A stretch of DNA of 64,000 bases from Alkalimonas cellulosilytica. GTDB lineage: Bacteria; Pseudomonadota; Gammaproteobacteria; Enterobacterales; Alteromonadaceae. The stretch lies in NCBI RefSeq assembly GCF_036325985.1, contig NZ_JAUHLI010000004.1:124001-188000 (forward strand), in the 5' to 3' direction. Both the position numbers and the translations under genes were made by a program. Positions within the stretch are counted from its first letter, which is position 1. Each line of letters starts with the position of its first letter. The notes beneath the pieces were generated by a model. It was not told the origin of the DNA. It made no database searches and worked only from the letters and a program-made list of their open reading frames with translations. This document shows positions 36,821-45,748 of the stretch, piece by piece.

Positions 36821-39532
36821 ATGTTTGGAAAATTGTTCACCAAGTTAATTGGCAGTCGCAATGACCGTTTCCTGAAAAAACTGCAGAAAAAAGTCGACGA
36901 AATTAATGCACTGGAAGCCCAGTACCAAGCCCTATCCGATGCCGATTTAAAAGCCAAAACCGCCGAATTAAAGCAGCAGGTTGCTGCCGGTGCTACCCTG
37001 GATGATGTGTTGGCGCCTGCTTTTGCTACGGTGCGTGAGGCCAGCAAGCGGGTGTTTAAAATGCGTCACTTCGATGTGCAGCTGATAGGTGGCATGGTGC
37101 TGCATCAGGGGCGTATCGCAGAAATGCGGACCGGTGAAGGGAAGACCCTGACCGCCACACTGCCAGCTTACTTGAATGCGCTCAGTGGCGATGCGGTGCA
37201 TGTGATTACCGTGAACGATTACCTGGCGCGCCGTGATGCGGCCACCAATGGCCCTTTATTTGAATTCCTCGGTTTGAGTGTCGGTGTCAACGTGCCCGGC
37301 ATGCACCCGCAGGAAAAACAACAAGCCTATGCTGCTGATATTACCTACGGTACCAACAACGAGTTTGGCTTTGACTACCTGCGTGACAACATGGCGTTTT
37401 CTGCCAAAGAGCGGGTACAGCGCAAGCTGGCTTTTGCTATTATCGATGAAGTCGACTCCATCCTGATCGACGAAGCGCGAACGCCGCTGATTATCTCCGG
37501 CCCGGCAGAAGACAGTTCCGAGCTGTACAAACAGATCAACCTGCTGGTGCCGCAACTGAAAAAGCAGGAAAAAGAAGACGAAGAAGGGGTAGAAGGCGAT
37601 GGTCACTTCACCATCGATGAAAAAGCCCGTCAGGTCTATCTGACCGAGCTTGGCCAAATCCGGGTTGAAGAGATGCTAAAAGAGCATGGCCTGATCCAGC
37701 CGGATGACCACCTGTTCTCGGCCGCCAACATCACCCTGCTGCACCATGTCTATGCTGCCCTGCGTGCCCACAACCTGTTTAAAAAGGATGTGGACTACGT
37801 GGTGAAAAACGGCGAAATCGTCATTGTCGATGAACACACCGGCCGTACCATGGAAGGCCGGCGCTGGTCGGAAGGTCTGCACCAGGCGGTGGAAGCCAAA
37901 GAAGGGGTGAAGATCCAGAACGAGAACCAGACGCTGGCCTCTATCACCTTCCAGAACTATTTCCGTCTGTACGACAAGCTGGCTGGTATGACGGGGACTG
38001 CCGATACCGAAGCCTTCGAGTTTCAACAGATTTATGGCTTGGAAACCATTGTTATTCCTACCAACAAGCCGATGGTACGGCAGGATATGCCGGATTTAGT
38101 GTATCTGACGGCTGAAGACAAGTACCAGGCGATCATTGAAGACATCAAGCAAAGCCGTGATGCTGGTCGCCCGGTGCTGGTGGGTACCGCTTCGATTGAA
38201 AGCTCAGAGTATCTGTCTAATTTACTGAATAAAGCCAAAATCAAGCATCAGGTGCTGAACGCCAAGTTCCATGCCAATGAAGCGCAAATCATTGCACAGG
38301 CAGGCCAGCCTGGCACCGTCACCATCGCCACCAACATGGCCGGCCGTGGTACCGATATCGTGCTGGGTGGTAACCTGCAGGCCGAGATTGCCGCGCTGGA
38401 AAACCCGGGCGAAGATCAGATTGCCAAATTAACCAGTGAGTGGCAGCAGCGCCACGATGCTGTCATTGCCTCCGGTGGTTTGCACATCATCGCCACCGAG
38501 CGCCATGAGTCCCGTCGTATCGATAACCAGTTGCGTGGTCGTTCCGGCCGCCAGGGCGATCCGGGTTCGTCGCGCTTTTATTTATCGCTGGAAGATCCAT
38601 TGATGCGGATCTTTGCCTCCGATCGGATGGCAGGCATGATGCGGAAACTGGGCATGAAAGAAGGCGAAGCCATTGAGCATCCCTGGGTAAGCCGCGCCAT
38701 TGAGAATGCCCAGCGCAAAGTGGAAGCACGCAACTTTGATATTCGTAAGCAGTTGCTGGAATTTGACGATGTGGCCAATGATCAGCGTAAAGTGGTGTAC
38801 GAGCAGCGCAACGAGTTGATGGACACCGATGATATCGGCGAAACCATTCAGGTGATCCGTACCGATGTGATTGACTCGGTGATCAGCCAGTACATTCCGC
38901 CACAGTCGCTGGATGAGCTGTGGGATGTGCCGGCGCTGGAACAGCGCTTAAAAGCCGATTTCTCGCTGGAGTTGCCGATTGCCAACTGGTTGGCGGAAGA
39001 CAACAAGCTGTACGAAGAAAAACTGCGTGAACGTATTCAGCAGGAAGTCGAAACCGCTTATCAGGCCAAAGAGCAGCAGGTGGGGCCGCAGGTACTGCGT
39101 CAGTTTGAAAAAGCCATCATGCTGCAAAGTCTGGATACCCACTGGAAAGAGCACCTGGCGGCGATGGATCATTTACGGCAGGCGATCAATCTGCGTGGTT
39201 ATGCTCAGAAAAATCCGAAACAAGAATACAAGCGCGAGTCGTTTGAACTGTTCTCGCAAATGCTCGACAACCTGAAGCTGGATGTGGTCAGCGTGCTCAG
39301 CCGGGTGCAGGTGCGGGCAGCAGAGGATGTCGAAGCCGTCGATGAGCAACGCCGTAAAGCCGATGCATTGCCGCACGAGTACCAGCACGCAGAAGCGGAG
39401 CAGGTCGGAGGCAGTGCCCCTGCCCAGCCGCAAGGACCCATGGTACGCGACGGCGTCAAAGTCGGGCGTAATGATCCTTGCCCGTGTGGCTCTGGCAAAA
39501 AATACAAACAGTGCCATGGTAAGTTAAGTTAA
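36821..39532 (+). CDS. secA: Preprotein translocase ATPase SecA
   Basis: 903 residues. Walker A MRTGEGKTLTATLPAYLNAL, Walker B IIDEVDSILIDEARTPLIISG, MAGRGTDIVLGGN, helicase arginine region GRSGRQGDPGSSRFYLSLED, and a C-terminal zinc motif CPCGSGKKYKQCHG for SecB and lipid contact. Motor of protein export. No secM-like leader lies upstream. Confidence 0.97.
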   Translation: MFGKLFTKLIGSRNDRFLKKLQKKVDEINALEAQYQALSDADLKAKTAELKQQVAAGATLDDVLAPAFATVREASKRVFKMRHFDVQLIGGMVLHQGRIAEMRTGEGKTLTATLPAYLNALSGDAVHVITVNDYLARRDAATNGPLFEFLGLSVGVNVPGMHPQEKQQAYAADITYGTNNEFGFDYLRDNMAFSAKERVQRKLAFAIIDEVDSILIDEARTPLIISGPAEDSSELYKQINLLVPQLKKQEKEDEEGVEGDGHFTIDEKARQVYLTELGQIRVEEMLKEHGLIQPDDHLFSAANITLLHHVYAALRAHNLFKKDVDYVVKNGEIVIVDEHTGRTMEGRRWSEGLHQAVEAKEGVKIQNENQTLASITFQNYFRLYDKLAGMTGTADTEAFEFQQIYGLETIVIPTNKPMVRQDMPDLVYLTAEDKYQAIIEDIKQSRDAGRPVLVGTASIESSEYLSNLLNKAKIKHQVLNAKFHANEAQIIAQAGQPGTVTIATNMAGRGTDIVLGGNLQAEIAALENPGEDQIAKLTSEWQQRHDAVIASGGLHIIATERHESRRIDNQLRGRSGRQGDPGSSRFYLSLEDPLMRIFASDRMAGMMRKLGMKEGEAIEHPWVSRAIENAQRKVEARNFDIRKQLLEFDDVANDQRKVVYEQRNELMDTDDIGETIQVIRTDVIDSVISQYIPPQSLDELWDVPALEQRLKADFSLELPIANWLAEDNKLYEEKLRERIQQEVETAYQAKEQQVGPQVLRQFEKAIMLQSLDTHWKEHLAAMDHLRQAINLRGYAQKNPKQEYKRESFELFSQMLDNLKLDVVSVLSRVQVRAAEDVEAVDEQRRKADALPHEYQHAEAEQVGGSAPAQPQGPMVRDGVKVGRNDPCPCGSGKKYKQCHGKLS

Positions 39533-39954
39533 TGACCGCTGTTGCTGCAAAGGGGCCAGGGGCCCCTTTCCTTCATGTCGCGGTAGGTGTGGTGGTCCGG
39601 CAGCAGCAAGTGCTGCTGAGCCTGCGGGCCAGCCATCAGCATCAGGGTGGCAAGTGGGAGTTTCCCGGTGGTAAGGTCGAAGGCGCTGAGACCGTGCTGG
39701 CAGCTCTTGGCCGTGAACTGCAAGAAGAACTAGCCATTCGCATTGAGCAGGCCTCACCATTGATGCAGATCCGGCATCAGTATCCTGAACGCGAGGTCTT
39801 GCTGGATATTTGGCTGGTAGAAGCTTTTAGTGGTGAGCCCAAGGGTATGGAAGGGCAGCAGGTTGCATGGTTTGACATCAGCCAACTACACACTCTGGTT
39901 TTCCCCGATGCCAATCAGCCCATTGTAGCGCGGCTGCAATCCCTCTTTACTTAA
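39532..39954 (+). CDS. mutT: 8-oxo-dGTP diphosphatase MutT
   Basis: 140 residues. The ATG shares its A with the secA stop. Nudix box GGKVEGAETVLAALGRELQEEL (Gx5Ex7REUxEExGU with one conservative change at its end), then the MutT-like WFDISQLHTLVFPDANQPIV. Removes oxidised guanine nucleotides. Convergent with yacG, overlapping it by eight bases. Confidence 0.92.
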   Translation: MTAVAAKGPGAPFLHVAVGVVVRQQQVLLSLRASHQHQGGKWEFPGGKVEGAETVLAALGRELQEELAIRIEQASPLMQIRHQYPEREVLLDIWLVEAFSGEPKGMEGQQVAWFDISQLHTLVFPDANQPIVARLQSLFT

Positions 39955-40180
39955 AAAAGGCGTTGTCCTGCTCCATCAGCTCGGCTTCCAATTCGGCCAG
40001 ATAGGCTTCGCCCAGTTCTGGATTGACCGGGCTTTTGTCTGGGATCCGGTGGTTTTCTGCCGCCCAGTCGCCTAAATCAATCAGCTTGCAGCGCTCGCTG
40101 CAAAATGGCCGGAAGCGCGAAGCCGGCTCATACACCACCTTGGTCTGGCAGACGGGGCAGTCAACAATGGGTTTGTTCAT
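39947..40180 (-). CDS. yacG: DNA gyrase inhibitor YacG
   Basis: 77 residues. Four-cysteine zinc site: CPVCQTKVVY and FCSERCKLIDLGDWAAE, followed by an acidic tail. YacG binds GyrB and blocks DNA binding. Downstream of zapD in the usual order coaE-zapD-yacG. Confidence 0.94.
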   Translation of the reverse strand: MNKPIVDCPVCQTKVVYEPASRFRPFCSERCKLIDLGDWAAENHRIPDKSPVNPELGEAYLAELEAELMEQDNAFFK

Positions 40181-40216
40181 TGCCTGGATACTCCTTTCGA
40201 TGGCAGGCTTGCTATT

Positions 40217-40972
40217 TTAACAGCAAGCCAGCGCGAACGGGATGGTTTTCTCGCTGGCAAAGCGGCCGCTGGCATCGCAAAGCTGCATAAAGCGAATGGC
40301 AAAACGGTATTTGTTGCCGCTAACGGTGGGATACACCCCCAGCGAGCTGTCGTATTTCAGCCGTAGCAGCTCAAACTGATCGGTGGTGCTTTGGTAGAAG
40401 CCATTCTCGGCCTCCATGCTCTGGAACTGGCCACGTTCACGCAAAAATGTCAGTACAAAATCAATGCTTTGCATGGCTAATTCCAGATGCTCCAGCCATT
40501 TATTCAGCTGAAACTGGCGTTGCTCTGCCGGTAAATGGCACCAGTAATGCAATTGCGGCACATCGAACGAACAGGCGCCGCCTGGCATGGCATAGCGCTG
40601 GCGAAGTGGGGTTAAAAAGGAGTCTTCTTTGAATTGACTGCACAGTTTGCCACTGCGGTTTAGCTCGCTTTGCAGTCGCACCGCTTTTTGTAGCATTTGC
40701 TGCAAGGCATCGTTGGAGACCGACGGATGTTTCGACCAGGTCACCAGGGCTTGTTCGCAGCGTTCAATGTCCTTTAGTAAGTCTGGCCGGACATCATTGC
40801 GTTCCATCACATCCAGCAAGGCAAAAAAGCTGGTAAAGAAAGCCTGTTGCTGTGCGGCGTGCTGCATGGCCGCATGGGACTGCACCTGGCGATACAGGTG
40901 CTCGACCCGGAGGAAAGTACGTACTTTTTCATTTAGCGGATGTTCATACAGTACGTCGGTCATGCTGCTCAT
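40217..40972 (-). CDS. zapD: Cell division protein ZapD
   Basis: 251 residues: YEHPLNEKVRTFLRVEHLYRQ at the N-terminus, alpha-helical half, then a beta domain (GGACSFDVPQLHYWCHLPAEQR, YRFAIRFMQLCD). ZapD bundles FtsZ filaments. ATG overlaps the coaE stop. Confidence 0.94.
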   Translation of the reverse strand: MSSMTDVLYEHPLNEKVRTFLRVEHLYRQVQSHAAMQHAAQQQAFFTSFFALLDVMERNDVRPDLLKDIERCEQALVTWSKHPSVSNDALQQMLQKAVRLQSELNRSGKLCSQFKEDSFLTPLRQRYAMPGGACSFDVPQLHYWCHLPAEQRQFQLNKWLEHLELAMQSIDFVLTFLRERGQFQSMEAENGFYQSTTDQFELLRLKYDSSLGVYPTVSGNKYRFAIRFMQLCDASGRFASEKTIPFALACC

Positions 40973-41607
40973 GGTTTTTTAAAGGCTCTTTGGTTGGCCA
41001 GCTGCAGATAATCCCGGTGCAGTTGCGCGATCCGGGCGCTTAGTTGCTCTGGTGCTGCGCTGTTATCAATCACATCATCGGCTGCAGCCAATCGTTCAGT
41101 ACGACTGATCTGAGCAGCCATAATAGCGGCTATCTGTTGTTCTGACCCACCATCCCGCTGTAAAGTTCGCTGCAATTGCAATGGCTCCGGAATATCGACC
41201 ACCAACACCCGGTCGACTCTATCTTGCAGCTGATTCTCCAGCAGCAGCGGGGCGACAAAGAGCACATAGGGTGAGCGGGCACTGGCCAGTTGGCGCTGCA
41301 TTTCCTGTCGGATCAGCGGGTGCAGCAGCTGGTTCAGCCATTCCTTCGCGGCAGGCTGGCTAAATACCCGTGACCGCAGAGCCGCTCGGTCCAACTGGCC
41401 GTCTGCCTGCAGCACCTCTGCACCAAAGTGCGCTACAATGTGCGCTAAGGCCGGGCTGTTGGGCTGTACCAGCTCGCGGGCAACCTGATCGGCATCCACC
41501 AGCTCAATGCCAAGTGCCGCAAAGCCATTGGCCACTGTGGTCTTGCCCGAGCCTATACCACCAGTCAGGCCAATGACCAGAGGCGTGGTTGTGGTGGTTT
41601 GGTTCAA
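40969..41607 (-). CDS. coaE: Dephospho-CoA kinase CoaE
   Basis: 212 residues. P-loop GLTGGIGSGKTTVAN, VDADQVARELVQP, VLFVAPLLLENQLQDRVDRVLVVD. Last step of coenzyme A synthesis. Overlaps pilD and zapD by four bases. Confidence 0.95.
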   Translation of the reverse strand: MNQTTTTTPLVIGLTGGIGSGKTTVANGFAALGIELVDADQVARELVQPNSPALAHIVAHFGAEVLQADGQLDRAALRSRVFSQPAAKEWLNQLLHPLIRQEMQRQLASARSPYVLFVAPLLLENQLQDRVDRVLVVDIPEPLQLQRTLQRDGGSEQQIAAIMAAQISRTERLAAADDVIDNSAAPEQLSARIAQLHRDYLQLANQRAFKKP

Positions 41608-42482
41608 AGCCCCAGTACCTGCACATACCAGCTGGTCAGCTGCTGGCCGAACAACATGGCAACAAAGCCAGCAATGGCGATGTAGGGGCCAAAGGGAATA
41701 GGGGTGCTCTTGTCTTTGCCTTGCAGCAAGAGCAGCAAGGACCCCAGCACAGCCCCAACCGCCGACGACAGCAAAATAATTAACGGCAGTTGCTGCCAGC
41801 CGAGCAAGGCGCCAAATACCGCCAAGAGTTTAAAATCACCATAGCCCATGCCTTCCTTGCCAGTCAGCAGCTTAAAGCCCCAATACACCGACCAGAGGCT
41901 AAGATAACCGGCTGCTGCGCCAATAATGGCATCAGCCGGAGTAGGGCCATAGCTGCTAAGGCTGAACAATAAAGCCAGCCAGAGCAGCGGCAGCGTGATC
42001 TGATCCGGTAACAGCATCTTATCCAGATCAATAAAGCTCAGTGCAATCAAAGCCCAGAGCACCAGCAAATACACCAGGGTGATCACAGAAGGGCCAAACT
42101 GCCAGGCTATCAGTAGCGACAGCAGGGCGGTCAGTCCTTCCACCAGCGGGTAACGGGCAGAAATCGCCGTGCCACAATGGCGGCAGCGACCTTTGAGCCA
42201 TAGCCAGCTTAGAATGGGAATGTTATCTTTGGCCGCTATCGGCGCCTTACAGCTGGGGCAGGCCGAGCGCGGCACTGCCAGGTTATAGTGCTGGCTAGCT
42301 TGGTGCGTGCTCTCTGGTTGAAAATACGCCTGGTAATCCTGCTGCCAGCTAAGCTCCATCATTTTTGGCAAACGGTAAATGACTACGTTTAAAAAGCTGC
42401 CTACCAGCAAAGCCAGCACCAGCACCAGGCTATAAAAAAACCAGGGGGCTTGCTGCAATACGGCAATAAAATCAGTGATCAT
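41604..42482 (-). CDS. pilD: Prepilin peptidase and N-methyltransferase PilD
   Basis: 292 residues, membrane aspartyl protease (A24). N-terminal GSFLNVVIYRLPKMME, cysteine pairs CPSCKAP and CRHCG for the methyltransferase domain, and the two catalytic aspartates in FIDLDKMLLPD and GYGDFKLLA. Cuts and methylates type IV prepilins (PilA here) and often type II secretion pseudopilins. Its start overlaps the pilC stop by one base. Confidence 0.95.
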   Translation of the reverse strand: MITDFIAVLQQAPWFFYSLVLVLALLVGSFLNVVIYRLPKMMELSWQQDYQAYFQPESTHQASQHYNLAVPRSACPSCKAPIAAKDNIPILSWLWLKGRCRHCGTAISARYPLVEGLTALLSLLIAWQFGPSVITLVYLLVLWALIALSFIDLDKMLLPDQITLPLLWLALLFSLSSYGPTPADAIIGAAAGYLSLWSVYWGFKLLTGKEGMGYGDFKLLAVFGALLGWQQLPLIILLSSAVGAVLGSLLLLLQGKDKSTPIPFGPYIAIAGFVAMLFGQQLTSWYVQVLGL

Positions 42483-43711
42483 CAGACGATGCTACCCATC
42501 TGGAAGATTGGCAGATACATCGCAATAATCAAACCACCTATGATCACACCCAGCACCGCCATAATCATCGGTTCCAGCAAGGCGGTCAGGCCATCGACGG
42601 CATCGTCTACTTCCTGTTCGTAGATATTGGCGACTTTGCTCAGCATGCTATCGAGCGCACCGGACTCCTCGCCAATGGCCACCATCTGCACCACCATCTC
42701 CGGGAACTGCTTGGTGTTTTTCATCGCAAACTGCATTTGGTTACCGGCGGTCACTTCATTGCGGATCTCCAGAATGGCATTGCGATAAATCTCATTGCCG
42801 GAAGCACCGGCCGCAGACTCCAGCGCATCGATTAACGGCACACCGGCAGCAAAGGTGGTCGATAAGGTACGGGCAAAGCGGGCCACGGCTGCTTTATTTA
42901 AAATGGCACCAAATATTGGGGCTCTTAGCAGCATGGCATCCATCGCTGTTCTGGCTTTCAGGTTTTTGGTATAGGCCTGCTTGATGAGATAGCCTGCCAC
43001 GACAATGGCTGCTAATACTACCCACCAGTAAGCCTGCATCAGCTCGGAAATCCCCAGCACAAACAGGGTAAAGGCAGGCAGCTCGGCACCAAAACCGGCA
43101 AAAATCTCGGCAAACTGTGGCACCACAAAAATCAGCAAAATCGAAGTAACAATCGCAGCCACTACCAGCACCGCTATTGGGTAGAACATGGCTTTCTTGA
43201 TTTTCGATTTCAGCGCCTCGGCCTTTTCTTTGTAGATGGCAATACGGTCAAAAATGGCATCCAGCGCGCCGGACTGCTCGCCGGATTTCACCAGATCGCA
43301 GTACAATTCATCAAAATGCTTCGGGTGTTCTCTTAGCACTTCCGATAACGGCAAACCGGCCTGCACTTTGACTGAGACCTTTTGCATCAGGGTACGCAAG
43401 CTGGCTTTATCGGCACCGCTGGCAATCAGGTCGATGGTTTGCACCAGCGGCACACCAGCCCCCAGCATGGTGGCAATCTGTCGGGTGACGACGGCAATAT
43501 CGGCGGCGGTGACTTTCTTTTCAGTGTTAAACAGCGGCTTGGGCTTGCGCTTGACCATCGAGGGGGTAATGCCTTGCTGACGCAGCAGGGCTTTGACTTC
43601 CTGGCTGGAGCCGCCTTTAATTTCACCGGTGGTTTTGATACCGCGCCGGTTTAAACCTTTCCAGCTGTAGGTTTCAAGCTCTTTGATTTTGTATTTTTGG
43701 GCCTGAGCCAT
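42482..43711 (-). CDS. pilC: Type IV pilus platform protein PilC
   Basis: 409 residues; start at 43711 with AGGA eight bases upstream. Two T2SSF domains (VVTRQIATMLGAGVPLVQTIDLI and RFARTLSTTFAAGVPLIDALESAAGASGN) separated by membrane helices. Inner-membrane platform for the PilB motor. Unusually it is separated from pilB by about 230 bases filled by a heptamer repeat. Confidence 0.95.
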   Translation of the reverse strand: MAQAQKYKIKELETYSWKGLNRRGIKTTGEIKGGSSQEVKALLRQQGITPSMVKRKPKPLFNTEKKVTAADIAVVTRQIATMLGAGVPLVQTIDLIASGADKASLRTLMQKVSVKVQAGLPLSEVLREHPKHFDELYCDLVKSGEQSGALDAIFDRIAIYKEKAEALKSKIKKAMFYPIAVLVVAAIVTSILLIFVVPQFAEIFAGFGAELPAFTLFVLGISELMQAYWWVVLAAIVVAGYLIKQAYTKNLKARTAMDAMLLRAPIFGAILNKAAVARFARTLSTTFAAGVPLIDALESAAGASGNEIYRNAILEIRNEVTAGNQMQFAMKNTKQFPEMVVQMVAIGEESGALDSMLSKVANIYEQEVDDAVDGLTALLEPMIMAVLGVIIGGLIIAMYLPIFQMGSIV

Positions 43712-43789
43712 GGTCTGTATCCTATGTGAATTGCACAGCACCGTTAGTTTGCATGCAACGTAATCTCATCAATGTAACTGTGTCTTTTC

Positions 43790-43943
43790 AGCACTCAGCA
43801 TTAAACACTCAACACTCAACACTCAACACTCAACACTCAACACTCAACACTCAACACTCAACACTCAACACTCAACACTTAACACTCAGCATTCAACATT
43901 CAACACTCAGCATTCAACATTCAACACTCAGCATTCAACATTA
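43790..43943. repeat. Heptamer tandem repeat between pilB and pilC
   Basis: Twenty-two consecutive 7-base units. The run 43804-43873 is ten identical AACACTC units, followed by one variant, one more perfect unit, then three rounds of a 21-base higher-order unit (AACACTC, AGCATTC, AACATTC) with the last cut short. Two variant units precede the run. The last unit overlaps the pilB stop codon. The plus-strand reading frame through it is repeat translation, not a gene. Confidence 0.97.
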
Positions 43944-45638
43944 TCCCTTAGTCACCCGGTTGACCTCAGCCAGGCTGGTCAGGCCTGCCGCCGCTTTAAT
44001 CAAACCGGATTGCCGCAGGTTGTTCACCCCTTCCACTTGCGCTTGCTGCACGATATCCAGTGAGGTACCACCATCCATAATAATCTCTGCCATTTTAGGG
44101 CTGACTGGCATGACTTCGTAAATACCGACCCGGCCTTTGTAGCCATTGGTGCAATGATCGCAGCCAACCGGTTTAAAGAGCTTCAGCCCTGGCAGCTGCT
44201 CCGGGGTAAAGCCCTGCTGCAGCAGCTCTGCTTCAGGCAGTTTTTCTTCGGTTTTGCAATGGCCACACAAACGCCTGGCCAGTCGCTGCGCAATGATCAA
44301 GCTGACCGAGCTGGCCACGTTGTAGGCGGGCACCCCCATATTCAGCAGGCGGGTCAGGGTTTCCGGCGCCGAGTTGGTGTGCAGGGTAGAGAGTACCAGG
44401 TGACCGGTTTGGGCCGCTTTGATGGCAATTTCCGCCGTTTCCAGATCACGGATTTCCCCCACCATAATCACATCCGGATCCTGGCGCAAAAACGCTTTCA
44501 GGGCGGAAGGAAAGGTCAGGCCCGCTCTGGGGTTCACCTGCACCTGGTTAATGCCCGGCAGGTTGATCTCGACCGGATCTTCGGCGGTAGAAATATTGCA
44601 GCCTTCGGTGTTCAGGATATTCAGGCCGGTATACAGCGACACCGTTTTACCGCTGCCGGTAGGGCCTGTCACCAGAATCATCCCTTGTGGCTGTGCCAGG
44701 GCATCCATATACAGCTTTTTCTGGTGCTCTTCGTAGCCAAGGATATCAATGCCCAGCATGGCGCTGTCGGAGTCCAGGATCCGCATTACCACTTTTTCGC
44801 CCCAGATGGTCGGCAGGGTACTGACCCGGAAATCAATGGATTTTTTGCCGGAAATCTTTAATTTAATACGGCCATCCTGCGGCACCCGCTTTTCAGCGAT
44901 ATCCAGCCGCGACATAACTTTAAGCCGGGCTGATAACCGATTGGCCAGGGCAATGGGTGGCGAAGCGACTTCGTGCAAAATGCCGTCAATCCGAAAGCGG
45001 ATGCGGTACATTTTTTCGTAGGGCTCAAAGTGTAAATCAGATGCCCCTTTACGAATGGCATCCAGCAGCATTTTATTGATAAAGGCGATGATGGGTTGAT
45101 CGTCTTTATCCGGCTGCACCGCCATATCGTCGGTGTCGTCTTCATCCTCTTCGGTAGTCAGTGCACTCAGATCCCAATCGCCGCTACTGCCTGAATCAAA
45201 ACTACTATCAAAGAGTTTATCGATTAGTTTTTGTAACTGGTCGTATTCCACCACCACCAGTTCGGCATGCAAGCCAGTGTTAAACTCAAAATCTTCAATT
45301 GGCGCTATATTGGTTGGGTCGGCAACGGCCAGCTGCAAGCTGCGCCCGGATCGTGCCAGTGGCATGATTTGGTGCTTACGGACCAGCTTTTCGTTACGCA
45401 GCTCTTTGGGAATGGTATCGGCATCGAAGAAGTCTAAATCAAAGCGGGCATGGTGCGTCAGGCTGGCTGCCTGCTCGGCCAAATCACGGCCGGAGATTAG
45501 TTTTTCTTTTAGCAGAAACTCTGGCAGGCTTTGGTACTGCCCGCCTCTGCGCCCCAGCAGTTCAGTCGCTGCGGTGGCGTTAATGAGCCCTTGCTGGGCC
45601 AGGCGCTTAAAAAGCGATGAGTTTGCCGAAACTGCCAT
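43941..45638 (-). CDS. pilB: Type IV pilus assembly ATPase PilB
   Basis: 565 residues. T2SSE N-terminal domain, Walker A GPTGSGKTVSLY, Asp box region ISTAEDPVEINLPGINQVQV, Walker B VIMVGEIRDLETAEIAI, His box HLVLSTLHTNSAPETL, and the four-cysteine zinc site CGHC...CDHC. Powers pilus extension. Gene order is B-C-D, but pilA is 10 kb away. Confidence 0.96.
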   Translation of the reverse strand: MAVSANSSLFKRLAQQGLINATAATELLGRRGGQYQSLPEFLLKEKLISGRDLAEQAASLTHHARFDLDFFDADTIPKELRNEKLVRKHQIMPLARSGRSLQLAVADPTNIAPIEDFEFNTGLHAELVVVEYDQLQKLIDKLFDSSFDSGSSGDWDLSALTTEEDEDDTDDMAVQPDKDDQPIIAFINKMLLDAIRKGASDLHFEPYEKMYRIRFRIDGILHEVASPPIALANRLSARLKVMSRLDIAEKRVPQDGRIKLKISGKKSIDFRVSTLPTIWGEKVVMRILDSDSAMLGIDILGYEEHQKKLYMDALAQPQGMILVTGPTGSGKTVSLYTGLNILNTEGCNISTAEDPVEINLPGINQVQVNPRAGLTFPSALKAFLRQDPDVIMVGEIRDLETAEIAIKAAQTGHLVLSTLHTNSAPETLTRLLNMGVPAYNVASSVSLIIAQRLARRLCGHCKTEEKLPEAELLQQGFTPEQLPGLKLFKPVGCDHCTNGYKGRVGIYEVMPVSPKMAEIIMDGGTSLDIVQQAQVEGVNNLRQSGLIKAAAGLTSLAEVNRVTKG

Positions 45639-45748
45639 AAATTAGAAAACCAGCAAGCGAGAAATCATTGGTCTTTTGATTATGCCAATATTGTTTGGTT
45701 ATTCAAGTTTTTACTGGGATTCATTGCCTCCTTGGGCTGCTTATCAGG

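Noticed and set aside
43790..43943. The heptamer array as a CRISPR
   Set aside because: Units are 7 bases without unique spacers and no cas genes are present.
43726..44121. Plus-strand frame of 131 codons with a repeating QHSTLNT/QHSTLSI pattern
   Set aside because: It is the translation of the heptamer array plus the antisense of the pilB 3' end; no RBS and no family resemblance.
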